Below are positions 41,713 through 51,200 of a DNA stretch of 64,000 nt, in pieces; within the stretch, counting starts at the first letter, position 1; each line of letters begins with the position of its first letter. The translations under genes were made by a program, and so were the position numbers. Where the stretch lies: NCBI RefSeq assembly GCF_002407065.1, contig NZ_CP023564.1, positions 2,046,001 to 2,110,000 on the forward strand, in the 5' to 3' direction. The notes under the pieces are model-generated. The model was not told the DNA's origin, made no database searches, and was given only the letters and a program-made list of their open reading frames with translations. Origin of the DNA: Brachybacterium ginsengisoli (GTDB taxonomy: Bacteria > Actinomycetota > Actinomycetes > Actinomycetales > Dermabacteraceae).

Positions 41713-43554
41713 TCACCCGTTCTGGGCGTCGTACGCGGCCTGCTTGAGCTGGACAAAGGTCTCCACGCCGATCGCCTTCGCCCCGGCGAGGTACTCCTCC
41801 CAGTCGGCGTCGTCGCTCGCGTCCTTGGCGCCGGTGCCGAACGCCGCCATGGCCTGGGTGAAGTGGTTCTCGAGATTGGTCTCGAGCTCACCCAGCTGCG
41901 CCGACTGCTCCATGTCGTACACGAGCGGCGGGACGCCGGTCTCCTTCGTCGTGGCGAAGGGCTCGTAGAGCTTCCCCGCCGCGTAGAGGATCGGCTCGAC
42001 CGACGGGTTGGAGTCCTGGAGCGCCTCGGCGTGGCGCTGATCCATCGACTGGTAGAGCGGGCCCCACTCCCGCCAGGTCTGGTTCTTCAGCTCCTCCGGT
42101 GCGGGCAGGACCTGGTAGATCGCCTGCCGTCCGTCGATCCCCTTCTGCTCCGAGGTGGCCCAGTCCCAGCCCACCCCCTTCTCGCCGCGCTTCATCGAGG
42201 TGGTCAGCTGGAGCTCGAACTGGTAGTCGGCCCAGCGGATGAGCTGCTCGGGATCGGGGCAGTCCGGGGTGATGACGAAGTTCGGGTAGCCGTAGGAGAA
42301 GTGGTCCCACTGCGCGGTGCGCACGCCGCCGGGTCCCTCCATCGGCGCCAACGGCACCATGATGCGGGCGACGTTGTCCGGGTCCGTGAAGTCGTTGTCG
42401 GCGGCGAAGTGGAAGGTCGAGTACCCGTAGGCGATCCCGAACTTCGGGCCGCCGGTCGCGTCCCCGAGCTTCTGGTACTGCTCCGGCGTGCTGGAGAACA
42501 TGCCCGTGTCGAAGGTCCCGTTCGCGAACTGCTCCTGGAGCCAGATGATGCCCTCGCGGAAGGCGGGTTCCTCATGGCTCCACTCGATGGTGTCCCCCGA
42601 GCGCCGCACCCACAGCTCGGGCATCTCCAGGAACGAGCCCAGGAAGAACTGGACCAGGAAGGGCATCGTCTCGGCGGAGGCGGTGACCAGGACGGAGCCC
42701 TCGGGCCTGTCGGCGTAGGCGCGGAACTCCTCCATCAGCACGGTGAAGTCCTCGAGGGTCTCGGGCGCCTCGGCCCCGACCCCTTCCAGCCAGCGCGAGT
42801 TGATCCAGGTGCGCACGTTCGCGCTCTTGCAGTGGAAGCAGTCGTTCATCGACGGCAGCCCGTACATCCTCCCGTCCGGCGAGGTGTACTGCGCGCGCAT
42901 GTCCGGGAAGGCCTCGAACATGTCCAGGACGTGCGGTGCGTACTCGTCGATCAGCTTGTCCAGCGGCAGGAACATCCCCTGGGAGCCGTAGATGCTGACC
43001 TCGGAGGGGGAGAAGATGTCCTGTCCCACCATCATCGCGTGCGGGAGGTCGCCGCCGGCCATGATGGCGTTGACCTTCGTCTTGCCGTCCTCTCCGGCCG
43101 GGACGGTGACGTAGGAGAGGTTCACGCCCGTCGTCTCGGCGAGGTGGGTGGAGTAGTAGTTGGTCGCCATGTCCATCTCGGGATCGACCTGGCTGAGCAT
43201 CGTGAACTCGGTCGATCCGTCGCCGAAGGGGGTGAGGTCCCGGGCGCGGGGGCCGACGTACCCCTCCGGGTAGGGCACCCCGTCGATCTCAGGGGCGATC
43301 TCGACCTTCAGCGCCGCGCTGCCGGGGATGTAGTCATTCCCCGCAGCCTGCTCCTCCGAGTCCGAGCCACCGCAGGCGGTGAGCGCGAGGGGACCGCCGA
43401 GAGCCGCCGCCCCCAGCATCGCGGAACGCCCCAGGAACGAACGGCGACGCACGCCGTCGGGCACGCGGGGCAGCGGATCGCCCGCATCGCACGAGGGACA
43501 GTCGGGGCCGGTGGAACGATCCGAGGCGGACGGTGCGGAAGGCGGGCGATGCAT
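41713..43554 (-). CDS. Extracellular solute-binding lipoprotein (CUT1-like)
   Basis: A 613-residue ABC-transporter substrate-binding protein, likely for oligosaccharides (family 1, LplA-like size). A long 35-residue N-region precedes RRRSF (36-40, Tat-like), a hydrophobic core and the lipobox LTAC with acylated Cys61. No permease or ATPase gene is adjacent, so it must work with a transporter encoded elsewhere. It diverges from the fucosidase gene. AAGAGG serves as ribosome-binding site; TTGCCC and a weak -10 are on the minus strand around 43615-43650. Ligand inferred only from context. Confidence 0.82.
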   Translation of the reverse strand: MHRPPSAPSASDRSTGPDCPSCDAGDPLPRVPDGVRRRSFLGRSAMLGAAALGGPLALTACGGSDSEEQAAGNDYIPGSAALKVEIAPEIDGVPYPEGYVGPRARDLTPFGDGSTEFTMLSQVDPEMDMATNYYSTHLAETTGVNLSYVTVPAGEDGKTKVNAIMAGGDLPHAMMVGQDIFSPSEVSIYGSQGMFLPLDKLIDEYAPHVLDMFEAFPDMRAQYTSPDGRMYGLPSMNDCFHCKSANVRTWINSRWLEGVGAEAPETLEDFTVLMEEFRAYADRPEGSVLVTASAETMPFLVQFFLGSFLEMPELWVRRSGDTIEWSHEEPAFREGIIWLQEQFANGTFDTGMFSSTPEQYQKLGDATGGPKFGIAYGYSTFHFAADNDFTDPDNVARIMVPLAPMEGPGGVRTAQWDHFSYGYPNFVITPDCPDPEQLIRWADYQFELQLTTSMKRGEKGVGWDWATSEQKGIDGRQAIYQVLPAPEELKNQTWREWGPLYQSMDQRHAEALQDSNPSVEPILYAAGKLYEPFATTKETGVPPLVYDMEQSAQLGELETNLENHFTQAMAAFGTGAKDASDDADWEEYLAGAKAIGVETFVQLKQAAYDAQNG

Positions 43555-43576
43555 GGGAGACCTCTTCGTCTGTGAT

Positions 43577-43592
43577 GTCCGATGTGTCGGAC
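43577..43592. promoter_or_regulatory. Inverted repeat, possible operator
   Basis: GTCCGA-TGTG-TCGGAC, perfect six-base arms, 22 bases upstream of the solute-binding-protein gene. Could be a regulator site or a leader hairpin. Confidence 0.4.
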
Positions 43593-43765
43593 CGATCGCG
43601 GGTGGTTCCGGACTATTGCATAGACCCGATCACTGGGGCAAGCATTCGGAGAAAGTGACTGGCGGCGAAGCGCGGAAGCGTCGAGATCACCGACCTTCAC
43701 GACGGGTACGCCTCCGAGCTGCGGCAGGTGGAAGCGGTCAAGTCGAGTCGGCGACCCTCTACCTG

Positions 43766-43794
43766 TTGCCTGGTGGTCGTTGCTCCCGTACTGT
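43766..43794 (+). promoter_or_regulatory. Promoter of the alpha-L-fucosidase gene
   Basis: TTGCCT (43766-43771), a 17-base spacer and TACTGT (43789-43794). The best sigma-70-type match in the window; transcription should start near 43801, with AAAGGAG before ATG 43875. Confidence 0.65.
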
Positions 43795-43874
43795 CCTGAA
43801 ACATCCGAGGACTACGGGGTCGCGGCAACGACTCTCCAGCCCTTCCGTCCCCTCGCGCCAAAGGAGCCCTCCCG

Positions 43875-45197
43875 ATGAGCACCCCCGACCCCCTCACAGA
43901 TCCCGCTCCTGCGGGCAGCACCGATCCTCACGCCTGGTTCGATCATGCGCGCTTCGGACTCTTCGTCCACTTCGGGGCCTACGCGATCCCGGCCCGGCAC
44001 GAATGGGTCATGTCCCGCGAGAAGATCGCCCCGGAGGAGTACGAGAAGTACGTCGAGCTCTTCGACCCGGATCGCTTCGACGCCCGCCTCATCGCCCGCA
44101 CCGCCCGCGAGGCCGGCATGCGCTACGCCGTGCTGACCACGAAGCACCACGAGGGCTTCTGCCTGTGGGACAGCGCCCTGACCGACTACTCCGCCGCAAC
44201 CTCCTGCGGCCGCGATCTCGTGGCCGAGTTCGTCGACGCGCTGCGCGAAGAGGGCCTGCGGGTCGGTTTCTACCACTCGCTCATCGACTGGCACCACCCC
44301 GACTTCACCATCGACTCCCTCCATCCCCTGCGCGATGCTCCCGACCGCGAGGAGCGCAACGCGGGCCGGGACATGGCCCGCTACCGGACCTACCTCCATG
44401 GCCAGGTGCGCGAGCTGCTGACCGGCTACGGGACGATCGACTACCTGTTCTTCGACTTCACCTACCCCGGCGAGGACGGCAAGGGCCCGGAGGACTGGGA
44501 CAGCGAGGGCCTGCTCGCGATGGTCCGCGAGCTCCAGCCCGGGATCCTCGTGAACGACCGGCTCGGCCTGCCCGGGGATCTGCGGACCCCGGAGCAGCAT
44601 CAGCCCGTCGCCCCCATGGTCGACGAGGACGGGAACGAGGTGCGCTGGGAGTCCTGCCAGACCACCAACGGATCCTGGGGCTACCACCGGGACAACCACG
44701 ACACCAAGAGCGCGGACCTGCTCCTGCGCATGGTGGTGGACTCCGTCGGCAAGAACGGGAACCTGCTGCTGAACATCGGTCCCGACGGGCGCGGCGGACT
44801 GCGCCGCACGGACACCGCCCTGCTCGCGGAGATCGGCGAGTGGATGGACCTGCACGGCGACTCCGTGCACGGCGCCGGCCCCGCCCGCGGGATGACGGCG
44901 CCGCAGGGCACGATCCTCACGCGGCGCGGCGACCGCGTGTACGTGCATCTGACGGCATGGCCGATGCAGAGCCTGCACCTCACCGATCTGCCGCGTCCCG
45001 TGCGCTTCGCACGGCTGCTGCACGACGGCTCGGAGATCCGCCACCACCGGGTGGAGAGGGCGGAGGCGGACCTGCACGCGCACATGAGCGTCAACGGCCT
45101 CGCGCCCGGAACGGTGACCTTCACCCTGCCGATCCGTCGGCCGGAGGCCCTCCTGCCGGTGCTGGAGATCCTCCTCGAGCCGGCACCGGCGGGCTGA
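43875..45197 (+). CDS. Alpha-L-fucosidase, glycoside hydrolase family 29
   Basis: A 440-residue GH29 retaining alpha-L-fucosidase, removing terminal fucose from glycans. RFGLFVHFGAYAIPA (about 26-40), TTKHHEGFCLWDS (88-100) and LFFDFTYPGE (191-200) are family hallmarks; Asp194 is the probable nucleophile. KNGNLLLNIGPDGRG ends the catalytic barrel and a short beta domain follows. No signal peptide, so it acts on imported oligosaccharides, which fits the divergent binding protein. The stop is 11 bases from the convergent HAD gene. Confidence 0.9.
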   Translation: MSTPDPLTDPAPAGSTDPHAWFDHARFGLFVHFGAYAIPARHEWVMSREKIAPEEYEKYVELFDPDRFDARLIARTAREAGMRYAVLTTKHHEGFCLWDSALTDYSAATSCGRDLVAEFVDALREEGLRVGFYHSLIDWHHPDFTIDSLHPLRDAPDREERNAGRDMARYRTYLHGQVRELLTGYGTIDYLFFDFTYPGEDGKGPEDWDSEGLLAMVRELQPGILVNDRLGLPGDLRTPEQHQPVAPMVDEDGNEVRWESCQTTNGSWGYHRDNHDTKSADLLLRMVVDSVGKNGNLLLNIGPDGRGGLRRTDTALLAEIGEWMDLHGDSVHGAGPARGMTAPQGTILTRRGDRVYVHLTAWPMQSLHLTDLPRPVRFARLLHDGSEIRHHRVERAEADLHAHMSVNGLAPGTVTFTLPIRRPEALLPVLEILLEPAPAG

Positions 45198-45208
45198 CCC
45201 GCCCGGGA

Positions 45209-46039
45209 TCAGTCCTCGTCGAGCTCCACGGACTCGGTCGGCGTGAGCATCTCGACCAGCGGGACCACGTCCGCGATGCCGTCGAGCACGGCGGTGGGCC
45301 GGTACGGGTACTGCGTGATCTCCTCCTCGCGGGTGGAGCCGGTCAGCACCAGCACCGAGCGCATGCCCGCCTCGAGGCCGGACTTCACGTCGGTGTCCAT
45401 GCGGTCCCCGATCATGATCGAGGTCTCCGAGTGCGCACCGATCCGGTTCAGGGCCGTGCGCATCATGAGCGGGTTGGGCTTGCCGACGTAGTACGGCCGG
45501 ATCCCGGTGGCGGCCGTGATCATCGCGGCCACGGCGCCGGTGGCCGGCAGCGGCCCCTCCGCGCTGGGCCCGGTGACGTCCGGGTTCGTGGCGATGAACT
45601 TCGCGCCCCGGCTGATCAGGCGGATCGCGCGGGTGATCGCCTCGAAGGAGTAGGTGCGGGTCTCCCCCAGCACCACGAACTCGACATCGGAGTCGGCGAG
45701 GATGAACCCCTCGTCGTGCATGGCGCTGGTCAGGCCGGCCTCGCCGATCACGTAGGCCGCCGCCCCGGGCTGCTGCTCCGCGAGGAACCGCGCCGTGGCC
45801 AGGGCGCTGGTCCAGATGGAGGCCTCGGGGATGTCGATGCCGCTGCGGGACAGCCGCGCCCGCAGATCACGCGGGGTGAAGATCGAGTTGTTCGTCAGCA
45901 CCAGGAACGGGCGACCGAACCTCTGGAGCGCGGCGATGAAGTCCGCGGCCCCGGGCAGGGCGGCCTCCTCGTGGACGAGCACGCCGTCCATGTCGGTCAG
46001 CCAGGAATGGATCGGATGGTCATCGAGCGTGGCGGTCAT
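45209..46039 (-). CDS. HAD-IIA family phosphatase
   Basis: A 276-residue NagD/AraL-type HAD hydrolase. DMDGVL at 16-21 has the nucleophile Asp16 and acid/base Asp18; LTNNS is motif II, KPNPLMM holds the motif III lysine and IGDRMDTDV motif IV. Likely dephosphorylates a small sugar or nucleotide phosphate. ATG 46039 is supported by CACACT ending six bases upstream (leaderless). The longer open frame upstream is antisense to rpsA and not coding. Confidence 0.88.
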   Translation of the reverse strand: MTATLDDHPIHSWLTDMDGVLVHEEAALPGAADFIAALQRFGRPFLVLTNNSIFTPRDLRARLSRSGIDIPEASIWTSALATARFLAEQQPGAAAYVIGEAGLTSAMHDEGFILADSDVEFVVLGETRTYSFEAITRAIRLISRGAKFIATNPDVTGPSAEGPLPATGAVAAMITAATGIRPYYVGKPNPLMMRTALNRIGAHSETSIMIGDRMDTDVKSGLEAGMRSVLVLTGSTREEEITQYPYRPTAVLDGIADVVPLVEMLTPTESVELDED

Positions 46040-46045
46040 GGCACC

Positions 46046-46051
46046 AGTGTG
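46046..46051 (-). promoter_or_regulatory. -10-like hexamer, leaderless HAD gene
   Basis: CACACT ends six bases before ATG 46039. Confidence 0.35.
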
Positions 46052-46105
46052 CCGTCTCCGGCGCGCAGATGCCTCCTCGTCCGGCCTGTCACTGTCCAGG
46101 ATGCC

Positions 46106-46148
46106 GGAACGGCCCGGCCCCCGCGCGATGCGGGGGCCGGGCCGTTCC
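46106..46148 (-). terminator. rpsA terminator
   Basis: A perfect 19-base-pair stem (46106-46124 with 46130-46148), five-base loop, 18 bases after the rpsA stop. The strongest hairpin in the window; it insulates the HAD gene. Confidence 0.8.
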
Positions 46149-46166
46149 GAGGGAACGATCCGAGGA

Positions 46167-47663
46167 TCAGTTGCCGGTGAGCTTGGCACGCAGTGCGGCC
46201 AGCGCCTCGTCGGAGGCGAGGGTGCCCTCGTCCGAGGAGCTCGACTGGTAGGAGGTCTGAGCAGACGCACCCGAGTCGGAGCTGGAGGACGAGGTCGAGG
46301 ACGACGCGGCCGGAGCCGGAGCGTTCGCGGACTCCTCGTCGGCCTTGATGGCCTCGGCGACCTGGGTCTTGTGAGCGGTCCAGCGCTCGTAGGCGGCCGC
46401 GTACTGGCCCTCCCACTCCTCGCGCTGGGAGTCGTAGCCCTCGAGCCACTCGTTGGTCTCCGGGTCGAAGCCCTCGGGGTACTTGTACTCGCCGTTGGCG
46501 TCGTACTCCGCAGCCATGCCGTAGAGCGCGGGATCGAAGGTGGTGTCGTCACCCTCGGGGTCGACGCCCTCGTTGGCCTGCTTGAGCGACAGCGAGATCC
46601 GGCGACGCTCGAGGTCGATGTCGATGACCTTGACGAAGACGTCCTGGTCGACGGTGACGACCTGCTCGGGCAGATCCACGTGGCGCTGGGCCAGCTCGGA
46701 GATGTGCACGAGGCCCTCGATGCCGTCCTCGACGCGCACGAACGCACCGAAGGGAACCAGCTTGGTGACCTTGCCCGGCACGACCTCGCCGATGGCGTGG
46801 GTGCGGGCGAAGAGCTGCCACGGGTCCTCCTGGGTCGCCTTCAGCGACAGGGAGACGCGCTCGCGGTCCATGTCGACGTCCAGGACCTCGACCTTGACCT
46901 TCTGACCCACCTCGACGACCTCGGAGGGGTGGTCGATGTGCTTCCAGGACAGCTCGGAGACGTGCACCAGGCCGTCGACACCGCCGAGATCGACGAACGC
47001 GCCGAAGTTGACGATGGAGGACACGGCGCCCTCGCGGATCTGGCCCTTCTGCAGGGTCTGCAGGAAGTCCGAGCGGACCGCGGACTGGGTCTCCTCGAGG
47101 TAGGCGCGACGCGACAGGACCACGTTGTTGCGGTTCTTGTCGAGCTCGATGATCTTCGCCTCGATCTCCTGGCCGACGTAGGGCTGGAGGTCGCGGACGC
47201 GGCGCATCTCGACGAGGGAGGCGGGGAGGAAGCCGCGCAGGCCGATGTCGACGATGAGGCCGCCCTTGACGACCTCGATGACGCGGCCGGTGACGACGCC
47301 CTCGTCTTCCTTGATCTGCTCGATGGTGCCCCAGGCGCGCTCGTACTGAGCACGCTTCTTGGACAGGATCAGACGGCCTTCCTTGTCCTCCTTCTGGAGG
47401 ACCAGGGCCTCGATCTCATCGCCGACCTCGACGACCTCACCGGGGTCGACGTCGTGCTTGATGGACAGCTCGCGCGAGGGGATGACGCCCTCGGTCTTGT
47501 AGCCGATGTCCAGGAGGACCTCGTCGTGATCGACCTTCACCACAGTGCCCTCGACGATGTCGCCATCGTTGAAGTACTTGATGGTGGCATCGATGGCGGC
47601 CATGAGCTCGTCGGCGTCACCGATGTCGTTGATGGCGATCTGGGGGGTCGTGGTGTCGGTCAT
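46167..47663 (-). CDS. rpsA: 30S ribosomal protein S1
   Basis: A 498-residue S1 with four S1/OB domains at about 33-105, 120-190, 207-278 and 294-365 (repeating GxVxxIxxxGAFVDLG patterns), fewer than the six of E. coli and as usual in actinobacteria. A low-complexity tail rich in Ser, Ala and Gln follows from about 430. It binds mRNA leaders during initiation. ATG 47663 is preceded by GGAG at about 12 bases. A leader of about 130 bases starts from a TAGGCT -10 at 47800-47805. Confidence 0.95.
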   Translation of the reverse strand: MTDTTTPQIAINDIGDADELMAAIDATIKYFNDGDIVEGTVVKVDHDEVLLDIGYKTEGVIPSRELSIKHDVDPGEVVEVGDEIEALVLQKEDKEGRLILSKKRAQYERAWGTIEQIKEDEGVVTGRVIEVVKGGLIVDIGLRGFLPASLVEMRRVRDLQPYVGQEIEAKIIELDKNRNNVVLSRRAYLEETQSAVRSDFLQTLQKGQIREGAVSSIVNFGAFVDLGGVDGLVHVSELSWKHIDHPSEVVEVGQKVKVEVLDVDMDRERVSLSLKATQEDPWQLFARTHAIGEVVPGKVTKLVPFGAFVRVEDGIEGLVHISELAQRHVDLPEQVVTVDQDVFVKVIDIDLERRRISLSLKQANEGVDPEGDDTTFDPALYGMAAEYDANGEYKYPEGFDPETNEWLEGYDSQREEWEGQYAAAYERWTAHKTQVAEAIKADEESANAPAPAASSSTSSSSSDSGASAQTSYQSSSSDEGTLASDEALAALRAKLTGN

Positions 47664-47799
47664 GTAGGTAAGGACTCCGTCGGGACAGGAATTGAGTAGG
47701 GTCGGTGGACGTGCAGGCCCTCCGAGGAGGACCGGTCCGAGCCCGCGCGGCGCACGTCGTGAGGACACGATGGCGACAGCTCGCGCACAGACCTCCGAA

Positions 47800-47805
47800 A
47801 GCCTA
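47800..47805 (-). promoter_or_regulatory. -10-like hexamer for rpsA
   Basis: TAGGCT, about 137 bases upstream of the rpsA start; implies a long leader in which autogenous control would be possible. Confidence 0.4.
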
Positions 47806-47885
47806 ACAGCCCGGCCGCAGAAGTGCGAGGTCCCGGCGGCGGGCCGGCGCAGCGGCCGATGTGACTTCCGTCCTGGTCCGGACGC

Positions 47886-50603
47886 TCAGTGCGCGGCCTC
47901 GCGCCAGGTGCGACCGACACCCATGCCGACCTCGAGCGGGACCGAGAGCTCGTAGGCCGAGTCCATGCCCTCCTCGACGATCGTGCGCACCCGGTCGAGC
48001 TCGCCCGGGGCGACCTCGACGACGAGCTCGTCATGGACCTGGAGCAGCATCCGCGAGTCCAGCTCCGCCTCGCGCATCCGGCGCTCGACCGCCAGCATCG
48101 CGAGCTTGATGATGTCCGCCGCGCTGCCCTGGATGGGCGAGTTCAGCGCTACCCGCTCCGCGTTCTCTCGGCGCTGGCGGTTGTCGGACGTGAGGTCCGG
48201 GAGATAGCGGCGGCGGCCCAGCAGAGTCTCGGTGTAGCCGGTGCTGCGGGCAGTCTCGACGCTGTGGTGGAGGTAGTCGCGCACCCCGCCGAAGCGCTCG
48301 AAGTAGCCGTCGCGCAGCGCGGTCGCCTCGGCGCGGGAGATCCGCAGCTGGCGGGAGAGGCCGAAGGCGGAGAGGCCGTAGGCCAGGCCGTAGCTGACCG
48401 CCTTGGTCTTGGAGCGCATCGCGGGGTCCACTGCGTCGGGGCTGACCCCGAAGACGCGGGAGGCGACGAAGTTGTGCAGGTCCTCGCCCGAGCGGAAGGC
48501 CTCGATGAGCCCGGCGTCCTCCGACAGATGCGCCATGATGCGCATCTCGATCTGCGAGTAGTCCGCGGTCAGGAGCGACTCGAAGCCCTCGCCGGCGACG
48601 AACACGTCCCGGATCCGCTGACCCTCGGAGGTGCGCACGGGGATGTTCTGCAGGTTCGGCTCGGTGGAGGCCAGACGGCCGGTGGCCGCGGCGGTCTGCT
48701 GGAAGGTGGTGTGCACGCGGGAGCCCGCGTCCACGACCTTGTCCAGGCCCACGAGGTAGCCGGTCAGCTTGCTCACCTCGCGGAAGCGCAGCAGCCAGGA
48801 CAGGAAGCGGTGGCCCGCGGAGTCGGGATCGAGCGACTCCAGCAGGTCGGTGAGGGACTCGGCGTCCGTCGAGTGCCCGGAGGAGATCTTCCGCGTGGTG
48901 GGCAGCCCGAGGGTCTCGAAGAGCACCACTTGGAGCTGCTTGGGCGAGGCGAGGTTGACCTCCTCCCCCACGATCTGGCCGGCCTCGCGCTTGGCCTGCG
49001 CGACGAAGCCCTCGAACTCGTCGCGCAGGGTGGCCAGAGCGCCCTGGTCGATCGCGATGCCGCGGGAGTGCATCGTCTCGAGCACCTCCTGGAGGGGCTG
49101 CTCGAGGTCGCCGAGGATGCTGCGGGCCCACGGCTCCTTCTCCGTGCGGGCGCTGAGCTCCTCGGCGGCGGGGTGCAGCGCCGCAGCGGCGGCCGCGAGG
49201 CGGGCGCCGGCACGGGCCACGTGCTCGGCGCGCACTTCGGGGCTCTCCTTGGCGAGGCTCGACTCGGCGGGCTTGCGGGGGCGCGGCTCGAAGCTCGCGC
49301 CGCCCAGCTCGCTCGCGAGGGCCTCGGCGTCGTAGCTGCGCGCACCGGGACGCAGCACGAAGGACTCCAGCGAGAGGTCGCGAGTGCTCTCCCCCAGCCG
49401 GTATCCGTTCAGCTCCATCCACGAGCGCACCGCCGGTGCGTCCGCAACGCGGATCTCGTCGGCCGCCTCGAGCGCGGCGGCCAGGACCTCCGTGGCCCCG
49501 GAGTCCAGCCGCCCCAGCTGGACTGCTCCGGCGGCGGTCGTCGTGGCCAGGCCGATCAGCGCCCCGCCACGCACGTCCTCGACGGCGTCGAGGGCGAGCA
49601 CGGAGGCGTCACCGGCGAGCAGCTCGCGCAGCGACGCGGCGTCCTGGACCTGGAGCACCTCGGCCTCCTGGGCCGCCTCCTCGGCGGCGACCTCGTCCCC
49701 CGCCTCGCCGAGCAGCGCGGCCGGCAGATCACGGCGGATGGTGTCGCCGAAGGCGAGGTCGTCGAACACCTCGAGCACGCGGGTGCGGTCGCCCCGGCCC
49801 AGCAGGTAATGGTCGGGATCCGTGGGGAGGTCCAGGGTCGTGAACGCGGCGTTCATCAGCCGGTTGCGCTCCACGGCCTCGACGTTGTCGCGCAGCGACT
49901 GCCCGGCCTTGCCCTTGATCTCCTCGGCATGGGCGAGGACGCCCGGCAGATCGCCGTACTGGACGATCCACTTCGCGGCGGTCTTCGGGCCGACGCCGGG
50001 AACGCCCGGGAGGTTGTCCGCCGCCTCGCCCACGAGCGCGGCGAGGTCCGGGTAGCGCTCCGGCGGGATGCCGTACTTCTCCTCGACCGCGGCGGGGGTC
50101 ATGCGACGCATCTCGGTGACGCCCTTGACCGGCTGGAGCAGGGTGACGTGCTCGCCGACCAGCTGGATCGAGTCGCGATCGCTCGTGACGATGAGCGCCT
50201 CGTCCCCGGACTCCGCGGCCCGGGTGGCGAGGGTCGCGATGATGTCGTCGGCCTCGTAGTCCTCATAGGTCAGCCACGGCACCCCGAGGGCGTCGAGCAT
50301 CTGCATGATCAGGCCGATCTGACCGTGGAAGGCCGGCGGGGTCTCGTCGCGGCCGCCCTTGTACTGGTCGTAGATGCGGTCGCGGAAGGTGCCGCCGGGC
50401 AGGTCGAAGGCGACCGCCATGTGGGTGGGCCGCTCCGAGGCGACCACGTTGATGATCATGCGTGCGAAGCCGTACACCGCGTTGGTGGCCTGCCCGCGGC
50501 CGTCGGTGAACCCCTCCGGCGGCAGGGCGAAGAAGGCGCGGAACGCCATCGCGTGCCCGTCGATGAGAAGGATGCGCTGCTCGTCGGTGTCACTCGCACT
50601 CAT
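47886..50603 (-). CDS. polA: DNA polymerase I
   Basis: A 905-residue PolA. Residues about 8-290 are the 5'-3' flap nuclease (LLIDGHAMAFRAFFA; VTSDRDSIQL; GVPGVGPKTA). Residues about 315-500 are a 3'-5' exonuclease-like domain that lacks the DEDD acidic residues, so proofreading is absent, as in other actinobacteria. The polymerase domain follows with motif A TADYSQIEMRI, motif B RSKTKAVSYGLAYG and motif C QVHDELV. It fills gaps in excision repair and Okazaki processing. ATG 50603 is preceded by GAGACT (50611-50616) ending seven bases upstream, so possibly leaderless. Confidence 0.96.
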   Translation of the reverse strand: MSASDTDEQRILLIDGHAMAFRAFFALPPEGFTDGRGQATNAVYGFARMIINVVASERPTHMAVAFDLPGGTFRDRIYDQYKGGRDETPPAFHGQIGLIMQMLDALGVPWLTYEDYEADDIIATLATRAAESGDEALIVTSDRDSIQLVGEHVTLLQPVKGVTEMRRMTPAAVEEKYGIPPERYPDLAALVGEAADNLPGVPGVGPKTAAKWIVQYGDLPGVLAHAEEIKGKAGQSLRDNVEAVERNRLMNAAFTTLDLPTDPDHYLLGRGDRTRVLEVFDDLAFGDTIRRDLPAALLGEAGDEVAAEEAAQEAEVLQVQDAASLRELLAGDASVLALDAVEDVRGGALIGLATTTAAGAVQLGRLDSGATEVLAAALEAADEIRVADAPAVRSWMELNGYRLGESTRDLSLESFVLRPGARSYDAEALASELGGASFEPRPRKPAESSLAKESPEVRAEHVARAGARLAAAAAALHPAAEELSARTEKEPWARSILGDLEQPLQEVLETMHSRGIAIDQGALATLRDEFEGFVAQAKREAGQIVGEEVNLASPKQLQVVLFETLGLPTTRKISSGHSTDAESLTDLLESLDPDSAGHRFLSWLLRFREVSKLTGYLVGLDKVVDAGSRVHTTFQQTAAATGRLASTEPNLQNIPVRTSEGQRIRDVFVAGEGFESLLTADYSQIEMRIMAHLSEDAGLIEAFRSGEDLHNFVASRVFGVSPDAVDPAMRSKTKAVSYGLAYGLSAFGLSRQLRISRAEATALRDGYFERFGGVRDYLHHSVETARSTGYTETLLGRRRYLPDLTSDNRQRRENAERVALNSPIQGSAADIIKLAMLAVERRMREAELDSRMLLQVHDELVVEVAPGELDRVRTIVEEGMDSAYELSVPLEVGMGVGRTWREAAH

Positions 50604-50610
50604 GGGGAGC

Positions 50611-50616
50611 AGTCTC
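50611..50616 (-). promoter_or_regulatory. polA -10-like hexamer, leaderless
   Basis: GAGACT ends seven bases before ATG 50603. Confidence 0.4.
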
Positions 50617-50654
50617 CCACGTCGTCACGACGCTCGCCGCCCACCCGGCTGTGG

Positions 50655-50660
50655 CACGCT
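50655..50660 (+). promoter_or_regulatory. -10-like hexamer, leaderless thioesterase gene
   Basis: CACGCT ends six bases before ATG 50667. Confidence 0.35.
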
Positions 50661-50666
50661 TCAGAC

Positions 50667-51158
50667 ATGGACGACTCGCAGCGACCCGCGACCCCCTCGA
50701 CCGACGTGCCCGCTCTCGGCGGCGCCTCCGCCCCGCCCGTCAGCGACGAGCTCCGCACGCACTTCGACCCGCTGCTGCGCGGGACGCTGCTGGAGCGGTG
50801 CGGCATCGAGGTGCTCACCCTGGACGCCGGCGGCGGCACGGCATCGATGCCGGTCCAGGGCAACACCCAGCCGGCCGGTCTGCTGCACGGCGGGGCCACG
50901 ATCGCCCTGGCCGAGTCCATCGCCTCCTTCGCCGCGATCCTGCGGGCCCGCGAGGTCCATGGCGAGGGGGCCCAGGCGGTCGGGACCTCGGTCTCGACGC
51001 TGCACCATCGCTCGGCGCGCAGCGGGAGCGTCATCGCGACCTGCTCGCCGCTGCATCTCGGGCGCCAGGTGGCCAACTACCTCGTGGACGTCCACGATGA
51101 GCAGGGCCGGCTGCTAAGCACGGTCACGGTCGCAACGCAGCTGCTGCCCCCGCGCTGA
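50667..51158 (+). CDS. Hotdog-fold thioesterase (PaaI-like)
   Basis: A 163-residue acyl-CoA thioesterase of the PaaI/YbgC-like type. QPAGLLHGGATIALAESIAS is the family core: the HGG turn plus the Glu/Ser of the long helix form the active site. In M. tuberculosis and other actinobacteria a similar gene sits beside polA. Divergent from polA, with 63 bases between the starts. Substrate not predictable. Confidence 0.85.
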   Translation: MDDSQRPATPSTDVPALGGASAPPVSDELRTHFDPLLRGTLLERCGIEVLTLDAGGGTASMPVQGNTQPAGLLHGGATIALAESIASFAAILRAREVHGEGAQAVGTSVSTLHHRSARSGSVIATCSPLHLGRQVANYLVDVHDEQGRLLSTVTVATQLLPPR

Positions 51159-51180
51159 GCCGTGCCCGCACGGTGAGCGC
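51152..51180. terminator. Weak convergent hairpin
   Basis: Two stacked five-base-pair helices (51152-51156/51176-51180 and 51160-51164/51169-51173) around a small internal loop, between convergent genes. Confidence 0.3.
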
Positions 51181-51200
51181 GGGCTGACGGCGCCACCACC

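Larger units (their letters stand above)
43555..43874. promoter_or_regulatory. Divergent SBP / fucosidase regulatory region
   Basis: A 320-base region without a gene, holding promoters for both sides and a 16-base inverted repeat at 43577-43592. Both genes would be served from here. Confidence 0.6.

Noticed and set aside
47889..50666. Long plus-strand frame opposite polA running into the thioesterase gene
   Set aside because: Only the last 163 codons (from ATG 50667) show a protein family; the rest mirrors polA.
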